A stretch of DNA of 64,000 nt from Helcococcus massiliensis (GTDB lineage: Bacteria > Bacillota > Clostridia > Tissierellales > Peptoniphilaceae), in contig NZ_OGVE01000003.1 of NCBI RefSeq assembly GCF_900258485.1, positions 62,001 to 126,000 of the forward strand. Direction: 5' to 3'. Shown piece after piece: positions 43,976 to 54,965 of this stretch (its first letter is position 1; each line of letters opens with the position of its first letter). Made by a program: the position numbers and the translations under genes. The notes beneath the pieces were generated by a model. It searched no databases, was not told the origin of the DNA, and was given only the letters and a program-made list of their open reading frames with translations.

Positions 43976-46798
43976 TTATAGGTATTTTTCTAGATATTTA
44001 CCTGTATATGATTCTTGTACTTTTACCACTTCCTCAGGTGTACCCTCAGCGACTATATAACCGCCTCCGTCACCACCTTCTGGCCCCAGGTCTATTATGT
44101 GGTCTGCAATTTTTATAACATCTAGATTGTGTTCAATAACTATTACTGTATTTCCTTGGTCAACTAATCTATCGAGAACCTTAACTAGTTTATGAATATC
44201 TGCTGTATGCAAACCAGTCGTTGGCTCATCTAATACATAAATTGTATTTCCTGTAGATTGTTTTGATAATTCTGTAGATAGTTTAATTCTTTGAGCTTCC
44301 CCACCAGATAATTCTGTGGATGGTTGTCCTAATTTAATGTAAGACAGACCTACATCATATAAAGTTTGAAGCTTCCTTTTTATAGGTGGATGGTTTTTGA
44401 AAAATTCTAATCCTTCTTCAACAGTCATTTCAAGGACATCAGATATATCTTTATCCTTATATTTAACTTGCAAGGTTTCCCTATTATATCTCTTGCCGCC
44501 ACAAACTTCACATGGTACATAGACATCAGGTAAAAAGTGCATTTCTACTTTAATAACTCCATCACCCTTACAGTGCTCACACCTACCACCTTTAACATTA
44601 AAGGAAAATCTTCCCTTGTCATAACCTCTCATTTTCGCTTCATTGGTCATAGCGAACACATCCCTTATAGCATCAAAAGCCTTTGTATAGGTAACAGGGT
44701 TAGATCTCGGTGTCCTTCCTATAGGACTTTGGTCTATTTGTATAACCTTATCAATAGTATCAATTCCTTCAATTCCATCATTTTCCCCTACAGGATATCT
44801 AGAATGATGTAAATATTTCATCAAACCATTGTAAAGAGTCTGATTTATTAATGATGATTTTCCCGATCCTGAAACACCTGTTACAACAGTAAGCACCCCT
44901 AAAGGAATATTTACATCAATATTTTTTAAGTTGTTATGTTTAGCACCTTTGACTTTAATCTCACCAGTTTTTTCTCTTCTTTTTTCAGGTACTGGAATGA
45001 ATTTTCTTTTTGATAAATAGTCAGCAGTTATAGAATTTTTAGCCTTTAATATTTCATCATAAGTTCCTTGAAATACTATCTCTCCACCATGCAAGCCGGC
45101 GCCCGGACCAATATCTACAATCATATCAGCTTCTTTCATTGTATCTTCATCATGTTCTACCACTATCAAAGTGTTTCCTAGGTCTGTTAGGTTTCTTAAA
45201 GAAGCTAAAAGCTTATCATTATCTCTTTGGTGAAGACCTATACTTGGCTCATCCAAAACATATACAACCCCAACTAAACCTGCACCAATTTGGGTTGCAA
45301 GCCTAATTCTTTGTGATTCACCACCAGACAAACTTCCTGCATACCTCGACATAGTTAAATAATCAAGCCCTACTTCAATTAAAAACTCTAGTCTAGCTAA
45401 TACTTCTTTCAATATAGGCTCAGCAATTTTTTGGTCAGCCTTTGAAAATTTTAATTTCTTAACCCACTCATATGAATCTCTAATAGGCATATCAGTTAAG
45501 TCTATAATATTTTTCCCATTTATAGTGATAGCAAGAATTTCTGGTTTTAACTTTTTACCATTACATGACTTACATACTATTTCAGAAGTGAATTCTTCAA
45601 TTTTATCTTTCATAGCCTTGGACATAGTTTGTCTAGACCTTCTAGTTAAGTTTTCAACAACACCTTCCCATTGAATACGCTTTTTATCTCTGCCAGATGA
45701 TTTAAAATGAGAATCAAAAGAAACCTCAATAGAGTTTTTTGCCCCATATAAAATTTCATCTACTAAAGTCTTTGGCAAGTCTTTAAATGGAGTTTCAGAA
45801 TTGAATCCATTTTTCTTAAGTAGATTGTTGAAAATTTCATAATAATATGAACCTGGTTTTGCAGTGTTATATGGCACTATAACTCCCTCATCCAAGGATA
45901 AAGAGTAATCAGGTATAACTAATTCAGGATCTATTGATTTGTGGAAACCAAGACCATCACATTCTTCACATGCACCATAAGGCGCGTTGAAAGAAAACAT
46001 CCTTGGTGATATTTCTCCTAGGGACATGTGACCGTTTGGACACGACAAGCTTGATGACATTGTAAAGTCTTCACCATCTACCAGGTGAACTAATACTAAT
46101 CCATCCGACATTTCTAAACTAGTTTCTAAGGAAGAGCTTAGCCTTGACTCCAAGCCTTCTTTGACAACTAATCTGTCAACCACTATTTCTATATCGTGTT
46201 TTTTATTTTTTTCTAATTCAATTTCGTCCATTGATAGGTCATAAATTTCCCCATCAATCCTAACTCTCATAAATCCTTGTTTTTTAATGTTTTCAAGCAA
46301 TTTCTTATGCTCACCTTTTTTACCAGTTACTACTGGAGACATGAGCATCAGTCTAGTCCTTTCCTCTAAAGTCATTATCCTATCAACCATTTGGTCAACA
46401 GTCATAGCTTGGATTATTTCACCACAAACTGGACAATGAGGAACTCCCACTTTTGCATATAAAAGTCTTAGGTAGTCATATATTTCTGTAACTGTTCCAA
46501 CTGTAGATCTAGGGTTTCTATTGGTAGTTTTTTGGTCAATAGATATGGAAGGCGATAGCCCCTCAATCGATTCAACATCCGGCTTATCCATCTGACCTAA
46601 AAATTGTCTAGCATAGGAAGATAATGATTCTACATATCTTCTTTGCCCTTCAGCATAAATAGTGTCAAAGGCTAATGATGATTTTCCCGATCCTGATAAA
46701 CCGGTGAATACAACCATCTTATCTCTAGGAATAGTTAAATCAATACCTTTAAGATTATTAGCTTTGGCATCTTTGATTATAATTTTATCTAAAGTCAT
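43976..46798 (-). CDS. uvrA: Excinuclease ABC subunit A
   Basis: DNA damage-recognition ATPase of nucleotide excision repair, 940 residues. It has two ABC modules: Walker [15 protein letters not shown] (about 32-45) and [14 protein letters not shown] (about 640), with signatures [14 protein letters not shown] and [14 protein letters not shown]. Two zinc-finger Cys sets are seen ([21 protein letters not shown] and [14 protein letters not shown]). It follows uvrB by nine bases, with AAAGGAG before the ATG. Confidence 0.99.
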   Translation of the reverse strand: MTLDKIIIKDAKANNLKGIDLTIPRDKMVVFTGLSGSGKSSLAFDTIYAEGQRRYVESLSSYARQFLGQMDKPDVESIEGLSPSISIDQKTTNRNPRSTVGTVTEIYDYLRLLYAKVGVPHCPVCGEIIQAMTVDQMVDRIMTLEERTRLMLMSPVVTGKKGEHKKLLENIKKQGFMRVRIDGEIYDLSMDEIELEKNKKHDIEIVVDRLVVKEGLESRLSSSLETSLEMSDGLVLVHLVDGEDFTMSSSLSCPNGHMSLGEISPRMFSFNAPYGACEECDGLGFHKSIDPELVIPDYSLSLDEGVIVPYNTAKPGSYYYEIFNNLLKKNGFNSETPFKDLPKTLVDEILYGAKNSIEVSFDSHFKSSGRDKKRIQWEGVVENLTRRSRQTMSKAMKDKIEEFTSEIVCKSCNGKKLKPEILAITINGKNIIDLTDMPIRDSYEWVKKLKFSKADQKIAEPILKEVLARLEFLIEVGLDYLTMSRYAGSLSGGESQRIRLATQIGAGLVGVVYVLDEPSIGLHQRDNDKLLASLRNLTDLGNTLIVVEHDEDTMKEADMIVDIGPGAGLHGGEIVFQGTYDEILKAKNSITADYLSKRKFIPVPEKRREKTGEIKVKGAKHNNLKNIDVNIPLGVLTVVTGVSGSGKSSLINQTLYNGLMKYLHHSRYPVGENDGIEGIDTIDKVIQIDQSPIGRTPRSNPVTYTKAFDAIRDVFAMTNEAKMRGYDKGRFSFNVKGGRCEHCKGDGVIKVEMHFLPDVYVPCEVCGGKRYNRETLQVKYKDKDISDVLEMTVEEGLEFFKNHPPIKRKLQTLYDVGLSYIKLGQPSTELSGGEAQRIKLSTELSKQSTGNTIYVLDEPTTGLHTADIHKLVKVLDRLVDQGNTVIVIEHNLDVIKIADHIIDLGPEGGDGGGYIVAEGTPEEVVKVQESYTGKYLEKYL

Positions 46799-46807
46799 TT
46801 TTCTCCT

Positions 46808-48784
46808 TTATATTCCATATTCATCTTTTAATTTTCGAATTTGATCTCTAAGGTCTGCTGCTCTTTCAAAATCTAAACTTTCAGCTGACTTCATCATCTC
46901 TTCTTCTAGGTTAACAATTATCTCATGGAATTGTTCAGATGATACAGAGCTTGTACTTGTATCAAATTCAACTTCATCTTCAGCTGCCATTGATACAGTT
47001 GTAATATCTGTAATATCTTTCAATATTGACTTAGGTTCAATACCATGGTCTTCATTATATTTTTCTTGAATTTGTCTTCTTCTAGCAGTTTCATCCATAG
47101 CTTGTTTCATAGACTTGGTAATAGTATCTGCATACATCAATACTTTACCCTCTGCGTTTCTAGCAGCCCTACCTATGGTCTGTATTAGCGAAGTTTCAGA
47201 TCTTAAAAAACCTTCCTTATCAGCATCCATAATTGCGATCAAGGAAACTTCTGGTAGATCAAGTCCCTCTCTTAATAAGTTGATTCCTACTAAAACATCA
47301 TATTTACCTAATCTTAAGTCTCTCAAAATTTCAACTCTCTCGATAGTATCTATGTCAGAATGCAAGTAGGTTACCTTAACTCCTAAGTCTTTCATAAAAT
47401 CAGTTAAGTCCTCTGCCATCCTTTTAGTTAAAGTCGTCACCAGAGTTCTGTAACCTTTTTGGGTATTAGCTTGTATTTCATTCATAAGATCATCAACTTG
47501 GTTTTCTGTAGGTCTAACTTCTACCAAAGGATCTAAAAGACCAGTAGGTCTAATTATTTGCTCAACTTGTCTAGTTTGATGTTCTTCTTCATAGTTTCCT
47601 GGCGTAGCTGATACAAATATGACTTGGTTTATTAAAGATTCAAACTCATTAAATTTTAATGGCCTATTATCTAAGGCAGATGGCAACCTGAATCCATAAT
47701 CTACAAGATTTTGTTTTCTGGACCTATCTCCTTCATACATTCCACCTACTTGTGGTATGGTTACGTGAGACTCATCTACTAATAAAAGCCAGTCATCATC
47801 AAAATAATCTAGCAAGGTATAGGGTCTAGAACCTGGTGCTCTTTGTGATAAATGTCTAGAATAGTTTTCTATGCCCGAGGTAAAACCAACTTCAGTTAAC
47901 ATTTCTATATCATACAAGGTTCTTTGCTCTAATCTTTGAGCTTCTAATAGTTTATTTTGAGATTTGAGCTCTTTTAATCTTTCTTCTAATTCTTCTGATA
48001 TTGACTTTACAGCAGCATTGATTTTATCCCTAGAAGTTGCATAGTGAGATGCTGGGAATATCATAATATGATTTAATTGGCTTAGGACTTCTCCGGTAAG
48101 AGAATTTACTTCTAGTATTCTATCAATTTCATCACCAAAAAATTCTACCCTGTACATGTTCTCAGTAGCATTAGCTGGGAAGATATCCAAAACATCTCCC
48201 CTTAATCTAAAAGTACCACGAGAAAAATCAATATCATTCCTTGTAAATTGGATATTGATTAGCTTCTTCATGACCTCTTCTCTTGAAATTTCTGTATTTG
48301 GTCTCAACGAAACCATCATGTGCTCGTAATCTATAGGGTCTCCCAAACCATATATGCAAGAAACAGATGATACTATTATTACATTTCTTCCTTCAAACAA
48401 GGAAGCTGTAGCAGAATGTCGCATCTTATCAATTTCATCATTAACAGAAGAATCTTTTGCTATATAAGTATCAGTCGCAAAAACATAGGCTTCTGGTTGA
48501 TAATAGTCATAGTAAGATACAAAGTATTCCACCCTATCTTCTGGAAAAAACTCTTTAAACTCCTGGTACAATTGATAGGCTAAGGTCTTATTATGCGCCA
48601 GTACCAAGGTTGGTTTTTCATAATTTTGAATTATATTAGCCATGGTAAAAGTTTTACCAGACCCGGTAACACCTTTTAAAGTCTGAAATTTATCCCCATT
48701 TTTCAAACCTTTTACTAATTGATTTATGGCGTTTGGTTGGTCTCCCATAGGCTGGAATTTTGATTGTAAGTTAAATAAAGTCAT
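46808..48784 (-). CDS. uvrB: Excinuclease ABC subunit B
   Basis: Damage-verifying helicase-like subunit of excision repair, 658 residues. Walker [15 protein letters not shown] (about 40), the beta-hairpin [27 protein letters not shown], and the C-terminal helicase motifs [28 protein letters not shown] and QTIGRAARN are present. The UvrC-binding UVR motif forms the C-terminus ([23 protein letters not shown]). Operon with uvrA downstream and the S41 protease upstream. Confidence 0.99.
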   Translation of the reverse strand: MTLFNLQSKFQPMGDQPNAINQLVKGLKNGDKFQTLKGVTGSGKTFTMANIIQNYEKPTLVLAHNKTLAYQLYQEFKEFFPEDRVEYFVSYYDYYQPEAYVFATDTYIAKDSSVNDEIDKMRHSATASLFEGRNVIIVSSVSCIYGLGDPIDYEHMMVSLRPNTEISREEVMKKLINIQFTRNDIDFSRGTFRLRGDVLDIFPANATENMYRVEFFGDEIDRILEVNSLTGEVLSQLNHIMIFPASHYATSRDKINAAVKSISEELEERLKELKSQNKLLEAQRLEQRTLYDIEMLTEVGFTSGIENYSRHLSQRAPGSRPYTLLDYFDDDWLLLVDESHVTIPQVGGMYEGDRSRKQNLVDYGFRLPSALDNRPLKFNEFESLINQVIFVSATPGNYEEEHQTRQVEQIIRPTGLLDPLVEVRPTENQVDDLMNEIQANTQKGYRTLVTTLTKRMAEDLTDFMKDLGVKVTYLHSDIDTIERVEILRDLRLGKYDVLVGINLLREGLDLPEVSLIAIMDADKEGFLRSETSLIQTIGRAARNAEGKVLMYADTITKSMKQAMDETARRRQIQEKYNEDHGIEPKSILKDITDITTVSMAAEDEVEFDTSTSSVSSEQFHEIIVNLEEEMMKSAESLDFERAADLRDQIRKLKDEYGI

Positions 48785-48795
48785 TTATTATCCTT

Positions 48796-49998
48796 TTATT
48801 TTAATAATTCTATAGCTTTTTGTAATTGTTTATCTTCATCAATATTTTCAGGTCCTATAAGTCTAACATCTTTATCTAGCTCAACTGGATAATCCGGGCT
48901 TATTCCTTCACCATGTATTTTATGCCCGCTAGGAGTGAAAAATTCAGCAACAGTTAGTTTCATACCTTCTTTTTTCCCGTTATTAAATACAGGGTAAATT
49001 TGTTGAATAACACCTTTGCCAAAGCTTGTTTCCCCAACTATTTTAGCCCTATTATTATCTTGCAAGGCACCAGATAAAACTTCTGAAGCAGAAGCTGACC
49101 CCTTATTTATAAGGACAGTCATAGGTAAGTCCATCTTCCCATCTTTGCTACGTATTTCTTCATTTTTTTTGTTATCCTTATACTTTACTGATATTACTAC
49201 CCCTTCATCAAGTAAATAATCGGCTATTTCTTGAGCAACATTTAGTAAGCCACCTGGATTATTTCTTAGGTCAAATATTAAACTTTTAGCACCTTGATTT
49301 TTTAATTCTTCGACAGATGCTATAAAGTCTTTAGCAGATTTTTCTTGGAATCCTGTCAATAAAACATATCCGATATTTCCTTCTAGCATTTTTGAGTGAA
49401 CGGTTTGTACACTTATAATTTCTCTTTTTATTTCCAAATCTAAAACTTCTTGGTCACTTCCTGTACCTCTAAGTATTGTTATAGTTACTTTACTTCCTGC
49501 TTCCCCTCTCATTTCTTTTACAGCCTTATCCAATGAATCCGCTGCAAATTTTTCTCCATTTATGTGAGTTATAAAGTCACCAGGTTGAATACCAGCTTTG
49601 TCTCCAGGTGTTCCCTTTATAGGTGAAACAACTTCTATAAAACCATTAGATCCAGCAGTAACTTGGATACCTATTCCTCCAAATTCTCCTTGGGTTTCTT
49701 CCATCAAAGATTTAAACTCATCTTCATTAAAATATACAGAATAAGGATCATCTAAAGATGATAAAATTCCCTTATAAATCCCTGTCTCCATTTTTTCTTT
49801 ATCAATATCACCTATAAAATTTTGATTTATATTTTCAACTAGAGAATCGATGTTGGATAAAATCTTCTCATTATTTATACCGGTTTCTTCTTTTATTGGT
49901 TCATTAACATTTCTTGAATATCTTCCAAGTCCAAAGCTAAATACACTTACCAGTCCAAGTACTAGACTTACAGTGATAATTTTTATTTTTTTGCTCAT
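48796..49998 (-). CDS. C-terminal processing protease, S41 family (CtpA/CtpB-like)
   Basis: A membrane-anchored secreted serine protease, 400 residues. N-terminal anchor helix IKIITVSLVLGLVSVFSFGLG; PDZ domain about 95-180 (GEFGGIGIQVTAGSNGFIEVVSPI, GDKAGIQPGDFITHINGE); S41 domain with LIFDLRNNPGGLL, catalytic Ser in NKGSASASEVLSGALQD and catalytic Lys in VGETSFGKGVIQ. The ATG follows AAAGGAAA. It may act on wall or division proteins, given the EnvC/FtsEX genes upstream and their separation by a terminator. An extended -10 TGGTATAAT at 50030-50038 (minus strand) likely drives it. Confidence 0.93.
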   Translation of the reverse strand: MSKKIKIITVSLVLGLVSVFSFGLGRYSRNVNEPIKEETGINNEKILSNIDSLVENINQNFIGDIDKEKMETGIYKGILSSLDDPYSVYFNEDEFKSLMEETQGEFGGIGIQVTAGSNGFIEVVSPIKGTPGDKAGIQPGDFITHINGEKFAADSLDKAVKEMRGEAGSKVTITILRGTGSDQEVLDLEIKREIISVQTVHSKMLEGNIGYVLLTGFQEKSAKDFIASVEELKNQGAKSLIFDLRNNPGGLLNVAQEIADYLLDEGVVISVKYKDNKKNEEIRSKDGKMDLPMTVLINKGSASASEVLSGALQDNNRAKIVGETSFGKGVIQQIYPVFNNGKKEGMKLTVAEFFTPSGHKIHGEGISPDYPVELDKDVRLIGPENIDEDKQLQKAIELLK

Positions 49999-50029
49999 AT
50001 TATATTTCCTTTCAACATTCTATCTATTT

Positions 50030-50038
50030 ATTATACCA
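50030..50038 (-). promoter_or_regulatory. Extended -10 promoter of the S41 protease-uvrBA unit
   Basis: Minus strand TGGTATAAT (TG-N-TATAAT); no good -35 box is seen 17 bases upstream. Confidence 0.5.
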
Positions 50039-50074
50039 CTTATCAAGAATATCACCCTTTAAATTAAAGTAAGC

Positions 50075-50108
50075 AAAAAGGATATTGAATAATATCAATA
50101 TCCTTTTT
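50075..50108 (-). terminator. Terminator after the EnvC-like gene
   Basis: Stem AAAAAGGATATTGA / TCAATATCCTTTTT, 14 base pairs, with T-run on the minus strand; separates ftsEX-envC from the protease-uvrBA unit. Confidence 0.93.
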
Positions 50109-50114
50109 ATTGTT

Positions 50115-51557
50115 TTATCTAATATATGGTAATGGATCTACTCGTCTTCCATTAATTCTTACTTCAAAGTGAAGGTGTGGACCAGATGAGAATCCAGTTG
50201 ATCCTATAGTTCCAATAGTTTGTCCTCTAGATACGCTTTGTCCAACTGAAACATTTATAGATTTCATGTGTAGGTAAGCTGTTGAAATTCCATTGGAATG
50301 CCTTATAACTACATAGTTATTATTTCCTGTTGAGCTTCCTCCATATGTTTGGTTAGGATATGGATAATGAACATTCACAACAACTCCACTTTCTGCAGCA
50401 TATATCGGTGTCCCCGCTGGTCCAGCTATATCAAGACCTCTATGGAAGGTTGATGCACCTGGAACTGGTGCTCTTCTTGGACCGAATACTGAAGTTATTC
50501 TAGTTGCAGCTGTTGGCCAAGCAAGTCTACCTGAGAAATTATAATTATTATTTACATTTCCATAATTGTTACTTGCTTCTTCTAACTTAGATTCAGCCGC
50601 TTCTTTTCTTCTTCTAGCTGCCTCTGCTTCATTTCTTCTTTTCTGTTCCTCAGCTGCTTTTATTCTAGCTTCTTCTTTTCTAATTTCATTTTCTAATCTT
50701 CTTATCTCAGTACTTAATTGTCCTCTTTGATTTGCTAGATTAGTTTTTTCTTTTAATCTTTGATTTAATTCACTTTGATAATTAGAAATTTCTTGATTTA
50801 TACCTTCTAGCTCTGTATACTTTTCAGCTTCTTCTGCTTTTACCTTTTCCAATAAGATATCTTGTGCAGCTTTTTGATTTTCTAAATAAACTTTTTCTTT
50901 TTCACTATTTTCCTTTGACACTTCTAAGGATGTTCTATCACCTTTCAATTCAATTACTAAGGTGTCTATTCTTTCCTTATCTCTTTTTAAACTTTCAATA
51001 AGTTTTTTATCAAAGTCAGCAATTGTTGTTATCATTTTGCTTCTACTTAAGAAGTCTGTAATACCATCTGATGTCAGTAAGATTTCAACCTTGTCTGCAT
51101 CTCCTATTTTATAAGATACTCTTAGTCTTTCTCTTAGAAGTTTAGTATTTTCTTCAATCCTAACTTTAAGATCTTCAATTTCTTCTTCTTTTGATTTAAT
51201 ATCATTTGTTATTTCAATGATTTGTGTATCTAATTGGTATATAGCATTCATTGTAACTTGAATATTAGCATTAAGATCTTTTATTTGGTCTTCTATAGCA
51301 TTTCTATTTTCTTGTATTTCAGATAAAATAGAATTTACATCGGATTTTTTACTTTGAATAGATTTTATTTGATTTTGATAAGAATTTATATTTTGTTCTT
51401 CATTTTTTATCCTATTTTCTATCTGGTTTAAGTTTCTCTGTCTTTCTTGTAAACTTCTTCTTGTACTATTAGAAGCATAAACTTGTTGTCCAGATAATAA
51501 AATAGATCCAGTTAAAATCAGAGCACAAATTCTGCTCTTTTTATTTTTAATCGACAT
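50115..51557 (-). CDS. EnvC-type murein hydrolase activator, coiled coil plus M23 domain
   Basis: A secreted 480-residue protein. Signal peptide RICALILTGSILLSGQQVYAS; long coiled coil about 30-320 rich in Glu/Lys/Arg/Gln; then a LytM/M23 domain from about 345. The metal-site residues are intact: FHRGLDIAGP (HxxxD), YLHMKS and HLHFEV. So it may itself be an active endopeptidase, unlike E. coli EnvC. It overlaps ftsX by 11 bases. Known FtsEX systems gate such coiled-coil hydrolases at division, which fits this operon. The Firmicutes equivalents are PcsB/CwlO-like partners. Confidence 0.93.
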   Translation of the reverse strand: MSIKNKKSRICALILTGSILLSGQQVYASNSTRRSLQERQRNLNQIENRIKNEEQNINSYQNQIKSIQSKKSDVNSILSEIQENRNAIEDQIKDLNANIQVTMNAIYQLDTQIIEITNDIKSKEEEIEDLKVRIEENTKLLRERLRVSYKIGDADKVEILLTSDGITDFLSRSKMITTIADFDKKLIESLKRDKERIDTLVIELKGDRTSLEVSKENSEKEKVYLENQKAAQDILLEKVKAEEAEKYTELEGINQEISNYQSELNQRLKEKTNLANQRGQLSTEIRRLENEIRKEEARIKAAEEQKRRNEAEAARRRKEAAESKLEEASNNYGNVNNNYNFSGRLAWPTAATRITSVFGPRRAPVPGASTFHRGLDIAGPAGTPIYAAESGVVVNVHYPYPNQTYGGSSTGNNNYVVIRHSNGISTAYLHMKSINVSVGQSVSRGQTIGTIGSTGFSSGPHLHFEVRINGRRVDPLPYIR

Positions 51558-52473
51558 AATTTACCTCTCTATCTAATAAGTATCTCCTTATAGAAAATAC
51601 AGAACCAATTATACCTATACCAAATCCTAAAGCCAAGAATATATATAATAATGGTAACTTATATAGGTTTGGCCTTATTAAATTCAATATTGATAAGTTT
51701 TCAGACAATCTATTCGCAAAGTTTTCATATAAAAATTTATATAAATAATATACAGCCAAATAACTTATAACAGAAGCAAACACACTAAAGAATACCCCTT
51801 CTATCATAAATGGTATCCTTATATATGAATTTGTTGCTCCGACATTTTTCATGATTGCTATTTCATTTTTTCTTGAAAATACAGTCAATTTTATAGTGTT
51901 AGAAATAATAAATATAGAAACAACTATAAGAACTAAAACTAAAATAGTACCAAATATCTTTGTATAGTTTGATATTTTAGCTATCCTTGTAACTAGATCT
52001 TTATAGTAATTTACATCTTCTACAATATTTTCATTTTTTATAGCATTTACAAAATCATCTGCTTCATCAATATGCTCTAGGCTAACAATGAAAGATGCTG
52101 GTAAAAGACCCTCATAGTCCATACCTTCTAGTAAATGTGCATCCTTACCCCAAGATTTTTTCATCAATTCTAAGGCTTCTTCTGATGATCTATAAACAAC
52201 TGTTTTCTCAACATTTATAGAGTCAATTTTACTTCTTAGATTTTCAATGTCTACTTGTGAGGCATCATTAATCAGATAAATTTCAACATCATTAACTTTT
52301 CTTTCTACTTGTAAAGACATATTGTTAACTGTAGCTGTTATTATTGTTATAATTCCAATGATAAATAAAGTAAAGAAAGTAGAAGTAACAGAAACAAGGC
52401 CTAGATTTTTGTTTTTCCAGATTCCTTTAATCCCTTCTCTCAAACTACTTAAAAATTTCCTAATAGCTTTCAT
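51547..52473 (-). CDS. ftsX: Cell division ABC transporter permease FtsX
   Basis: Membrane partner of FtsE, 308 residues, four helices: one at about 25-47, then an extracellular domain (VERKVNDVEIYLINDASQ to NYYKDLVTRIAK), then three at about 170-195, 220-245 and 275-297. The SVTSTFFTLFIIGIITIITATVNNMS start is typical. It passes ATP-driven shape change to the extracellular hydrolase encoded downstream. It overlaps ftsE by 14 bases. Confidence 0.95.
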   Translation of the reverse strand: MKAIRKFLSSLREGIKGIWKNKNLGLVSVTSTFFTLFIIGIITIITATVNNMSLQVERKVNDVEIYLINDASQVDIENLRSKIDSINVEKTVVYRSSEEALELMKKSWGKDAHLLEGMDYEGLLPASFIVSLEHIDEADDFVNAIKNENIVEDVNYYKDLVTRIAKISNYTKIFGTILVLVLIVVSIFIISNTIKLTVFSRKNEIAIMKNVGATNSYIRIPFMIEGVFFSVFASVISYLAVYYLYKFLYENFANRLSENLSILNLIRPNLYKLPLLYIFLALGFGIGIIGSVFSIRRYLLDREVNYVD

Positions 52474-53146
52474 CTAGATAACCTCCTATAGAGTCTCTGA
52501 CTATTTTACCATTAGAAACAGTAATAACTCTTTTTTTCATTTGGTCTACAATCTCTTTAGAGTGTGTATTTATAATAACAGTGGTTCCTTTTTGGTTTAT
52601 ATCTTCTAAGTAACTCATAATTTCCCAAGCTGTATCTGGATCAAGGTTTCCTGTTGGTTCATCCGCTAATAAAACTTTTGGATTTATTGATAATGCTCTA
52701 GCTATAGAAATTCTCTGCATTTCTCCACCTGATAACTCATTAGGATATGCCTTTGACCTGTCTTTTAGCGAAACAAGATCTAAAACTTCATTAATTCTTT
52801 TTTTCTTATTTTTACCTGACATACCTTGTGCATCTAACACAAACTCTATATTTTCATAAACTGTTCTATTGGGTAGTAATCTAAAATCCTGAAAAACTAC
52901 ACCTACTTGTTTTCTAATCTTTGGAATAATTCTTCTTGAAACTTTAGTAATCTCTTTACCATCCAAATAAATATGTCCTTCATCAGGATCGATTTCTTTC
53001 AAAATCAACTTAGTGATAGTTGATTTTCCAGCTCCAGAAGCTCCTGTTATAAAAACAAACTCTCCCACATGAATATGGAAGGTGACATCATCTAAAGCTG
53101 TTATATTTTCATCATATTTCTTTTTTACATTTTCAAATTTAATCAT
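52460..53146 (-). CDS. ftsE: Cell division ATP-binding protein FtsE
   Basis: Cytoplasmic ABC ATPase of the FtsEX complex, 228 residues. Walker A GASGAGKSTITKL, Q-loop VFQDFRLLPNRTVYEN, signature LSGGEMQRISIARAL, Walker B VLLADEPTGNLD and the His switch INTHSKEI are all seen. It is first in ftsE-ftsX-envC. A minus-strand extended -10 TGTTATACT at 53165-53173 precedes it. Confidence 0.97.
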   Translation of the reverse strand: MIKFENVKKKYDENITALDDVTFHIHVGEFVFITGASGAGKSTITKLILKEIDPDEGHIYLDGKEITKVSRRIIPKIRKQVGVVFQDFRLLPNRTVYENIEFVLDAQGMSGKNKKKRINEVLDLVSLKDRSKAYPNELSGGEMQRISIARALSINPKVLLADEPTGNLDPDTAWEIMSYLEDINQKGTTVIINTHSKEIVDQMKKRVITVSNGKIVRDSIGGYLDESY

Positions 53147-53164
53147 AACTACCTGCCTTTTAAC

Positions 53165-53173
53165 AGTATAACA
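53165..53173 (-). promoter_or_regulatory. Extended -10 promoter of ftsEX-envC
   Basis: Minus strand TGTTATACT about 20 bases before the ftsE ATG; no clear -35 box. Confidence 0.4.
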
Positions 53174-53236
53174 TAAAAGTTACAAAAAGGTTAAGAAAAA
53201 GATAATATTTCTTTACTTTAATTTTCGAAATATTAA

Positions 53237-54880
53237 TTAAAAGATATTTATTATATTATCATCTTGGTCTAAATCGATTTCTAAAGCATTTGGATTCTTA
53301 TTTAAGCCAGGCATAGTCAAAACTTTATTTAAGTATACAACTATGAAACCTGCTCCACTTCTAATTTTTAAATCTTGAACTAGTATATTGAATCCCTCAG
53401 GTTTTCCTTTTAGATTTGGATTATCTGATAAAGATTTTTCTGTTTTAGCTACACAAATAGGTAGTTTGTTAAATTTACTATCTTTTATCTCTTGAAGTTT
53501 ACTCCTTGCATGGTCAGAATAGTCTACACCATCAGCACCATATATAGCTTTAGCTAGTTTTTCTATTTTAAGATCTAAGTCATCTTCATTTTCATAAGTA
53601 TACTTAATATCATTGTTATTATTTTTTATTAAATCTATAGATTTTTCAGCTAAATCAATAGCTCCTTGACCACCCTTTGACCAAACTTCAGTTAATGAAA
53701 ATTCAACATTTTTACCTTTAGCCCAAGACTTCATAAAATCTATTTCTTTATCACTATCACTTTCATATAGGTTCAAAGCTACAATTACTGGTAAATTGAA
53801 ACTTTGCATATTTTCAATATGCTTTTCAAGGTTTTTTATTCCTTTTTCTAAGGCAGCTAAATTTTCTTCATTTAAAGATTCTTCATCTTGGCCACCATGC
53901 AATTTAATAGCCTTTATTGTTGCTACAACAATAGCAAGTTTAGGTTTGAGACCGGATATCCTAGATTTAATATTCATAAATTTTTCACCACCCAGGTCTG
54001 CTCCAAATCCAGCTTCAGTTACTACATAATCTCCGAGCGCTAAAGCAGTTTTACTAGCAATTACAGAATTGCATCCATGGGCTATATTAGCAAATGGACC
54101 TCCATGGACAATAGCAGGATTATTTTCTAGTGTCTGTACAAGATTAGGTTTAAAAGCATCTTTTAACAAGGCTGTAACCACACCTTCTACTCCTAAATCT
54201 TTAACAAATATAGGCGTTTTATCCTTCTTGTATCCTATCAATATATTGGATACTCTGTTTTTCAAATCTTTATAATCTGTGGCTAAGCATATTATAGCCA
54301 TTAATTCAGATGCAACGCTTATATCAAAGGAACTAGTTCTTTCATTATCTTTTCCACCATAGATTTTAATAGACCTCAAGGCCCTTTCATTCATATCCAT
54401 TACATAGTTAAATTCTATTTGATCAAAGCCTAACTCATTACCGAAAAATATATGGTTATTAATCAAAGCCATTATAGCATTGTGAGCACTAGTTATCGCA
54501 TGGAAGTCTCCTGTAAAGTGGAGGTTTATATCTTCCATAGGAACTATTTGAGCATAGCCACCTCCAGTAGCTCCACCTTTTCTTCCAAGAACTGGACCTA
54601 AAGATGGTTCTCTAAGGGCAACAATAGATTTTTTCCCTAATTTATTTAATGCATCTGATAAGCCTATAGTAATTGTGGACTTACCTTCTCCTGCCTTTGT
54701 TGGATTTATAGAAGTAACTAAAATTAAATTTCCATCATCAGCTTTAAAGCTAGATTTATTAATCTTTGCCTTGTAATCACCATAAAGAATTAAGTCTTCT
54801 TCTTTTAAATTAATTTTACTAGCTATATCTTTTATTTTTAACTTTTTTGCTAATCTTGAAATTTCATAATCTGATTTCAT
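53237..54880 (-). CDS. fhs: Formate-tetrahydrofolate ligase
   Basis: Makes 10-formyl-tetrahydrofolate from formate, THF and ATP, feeding purine and fMet-tRNA synthesis. The product has 547 residues from the ATG at 54878-54880 (after GAGGTGG); an in-frame upstream ATG would add ten residues. The P-loop TSINPTKAGEGKSTITIGL at about 58-76, LREPSLGPVLGRKGGATGGGYAQ and the C-terminal GAGFIVVYLNKVLTMPGLNKNP are classic. It stands alone between pyk and ftsE. Confidence 0.98.
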   Translation of the reverse strand: MKSDYEISRLAKKLKIKDIASKINLKEEDLILYGDYKAKINKSSFKADDGNLILVTSINPTKAGEGKSTITIGLSDALNKLGKKSIVALREPSLGPVLGRKGGATGGGYAQIVPMEDINLHFTGDFHAITSAHNAIMALINNHIFFGNELGFDQIEFNYVMDMNERALRSIKIYGGKDNERTSSFDISVASELMAIICLATDYKDLKNRVSNILIGYKKDKTPIFVKDLGVEGVVTALLKDAFKPNLVQTLENNPAIVHGGPFANIAHGCNSVIASKTALALGDYVVTEAGFGADLGGEKFMNIKSRISGLKPKLAIVVATIKAIKLHGGQDEESLNEENLAALEKGIKNLEKHIENMQSFNLPVIVALNLYESDSDKEIDFMKSWAKGKNVEFSLTEVWSKGGQGAIDLAEKSIDLIKNNNNDIKYTYENEDDLDLKIEKLAKAIYGADGVDYSDHARSKLQEIKDSKFNKLPICVAKTEKSLSDNPNLKGKPEGFNILVQDLKIRSGAGFIVVYLNKVLTMPGLNKNPNALEIDLDQDDNIINIF

Positions 54881-54914
54881 TTCCACCTCATTGTATAAAT
54901 AAATTATCAAAAAT

Positions 54915-54944
54915 GAAAAATCCTAGATTTAATAACCTAGGATC
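54915..54944 (-). terminator. Terminator after pyk
   Basis: Arms ATCCTAG / CTAGGAT with ten-base loop, followed by TTTTT on the minus strand, between pyk and fhs. Confidence 0.8.
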
Positions 54945-54965
54945 TCATTTATTAATTTATATTTT

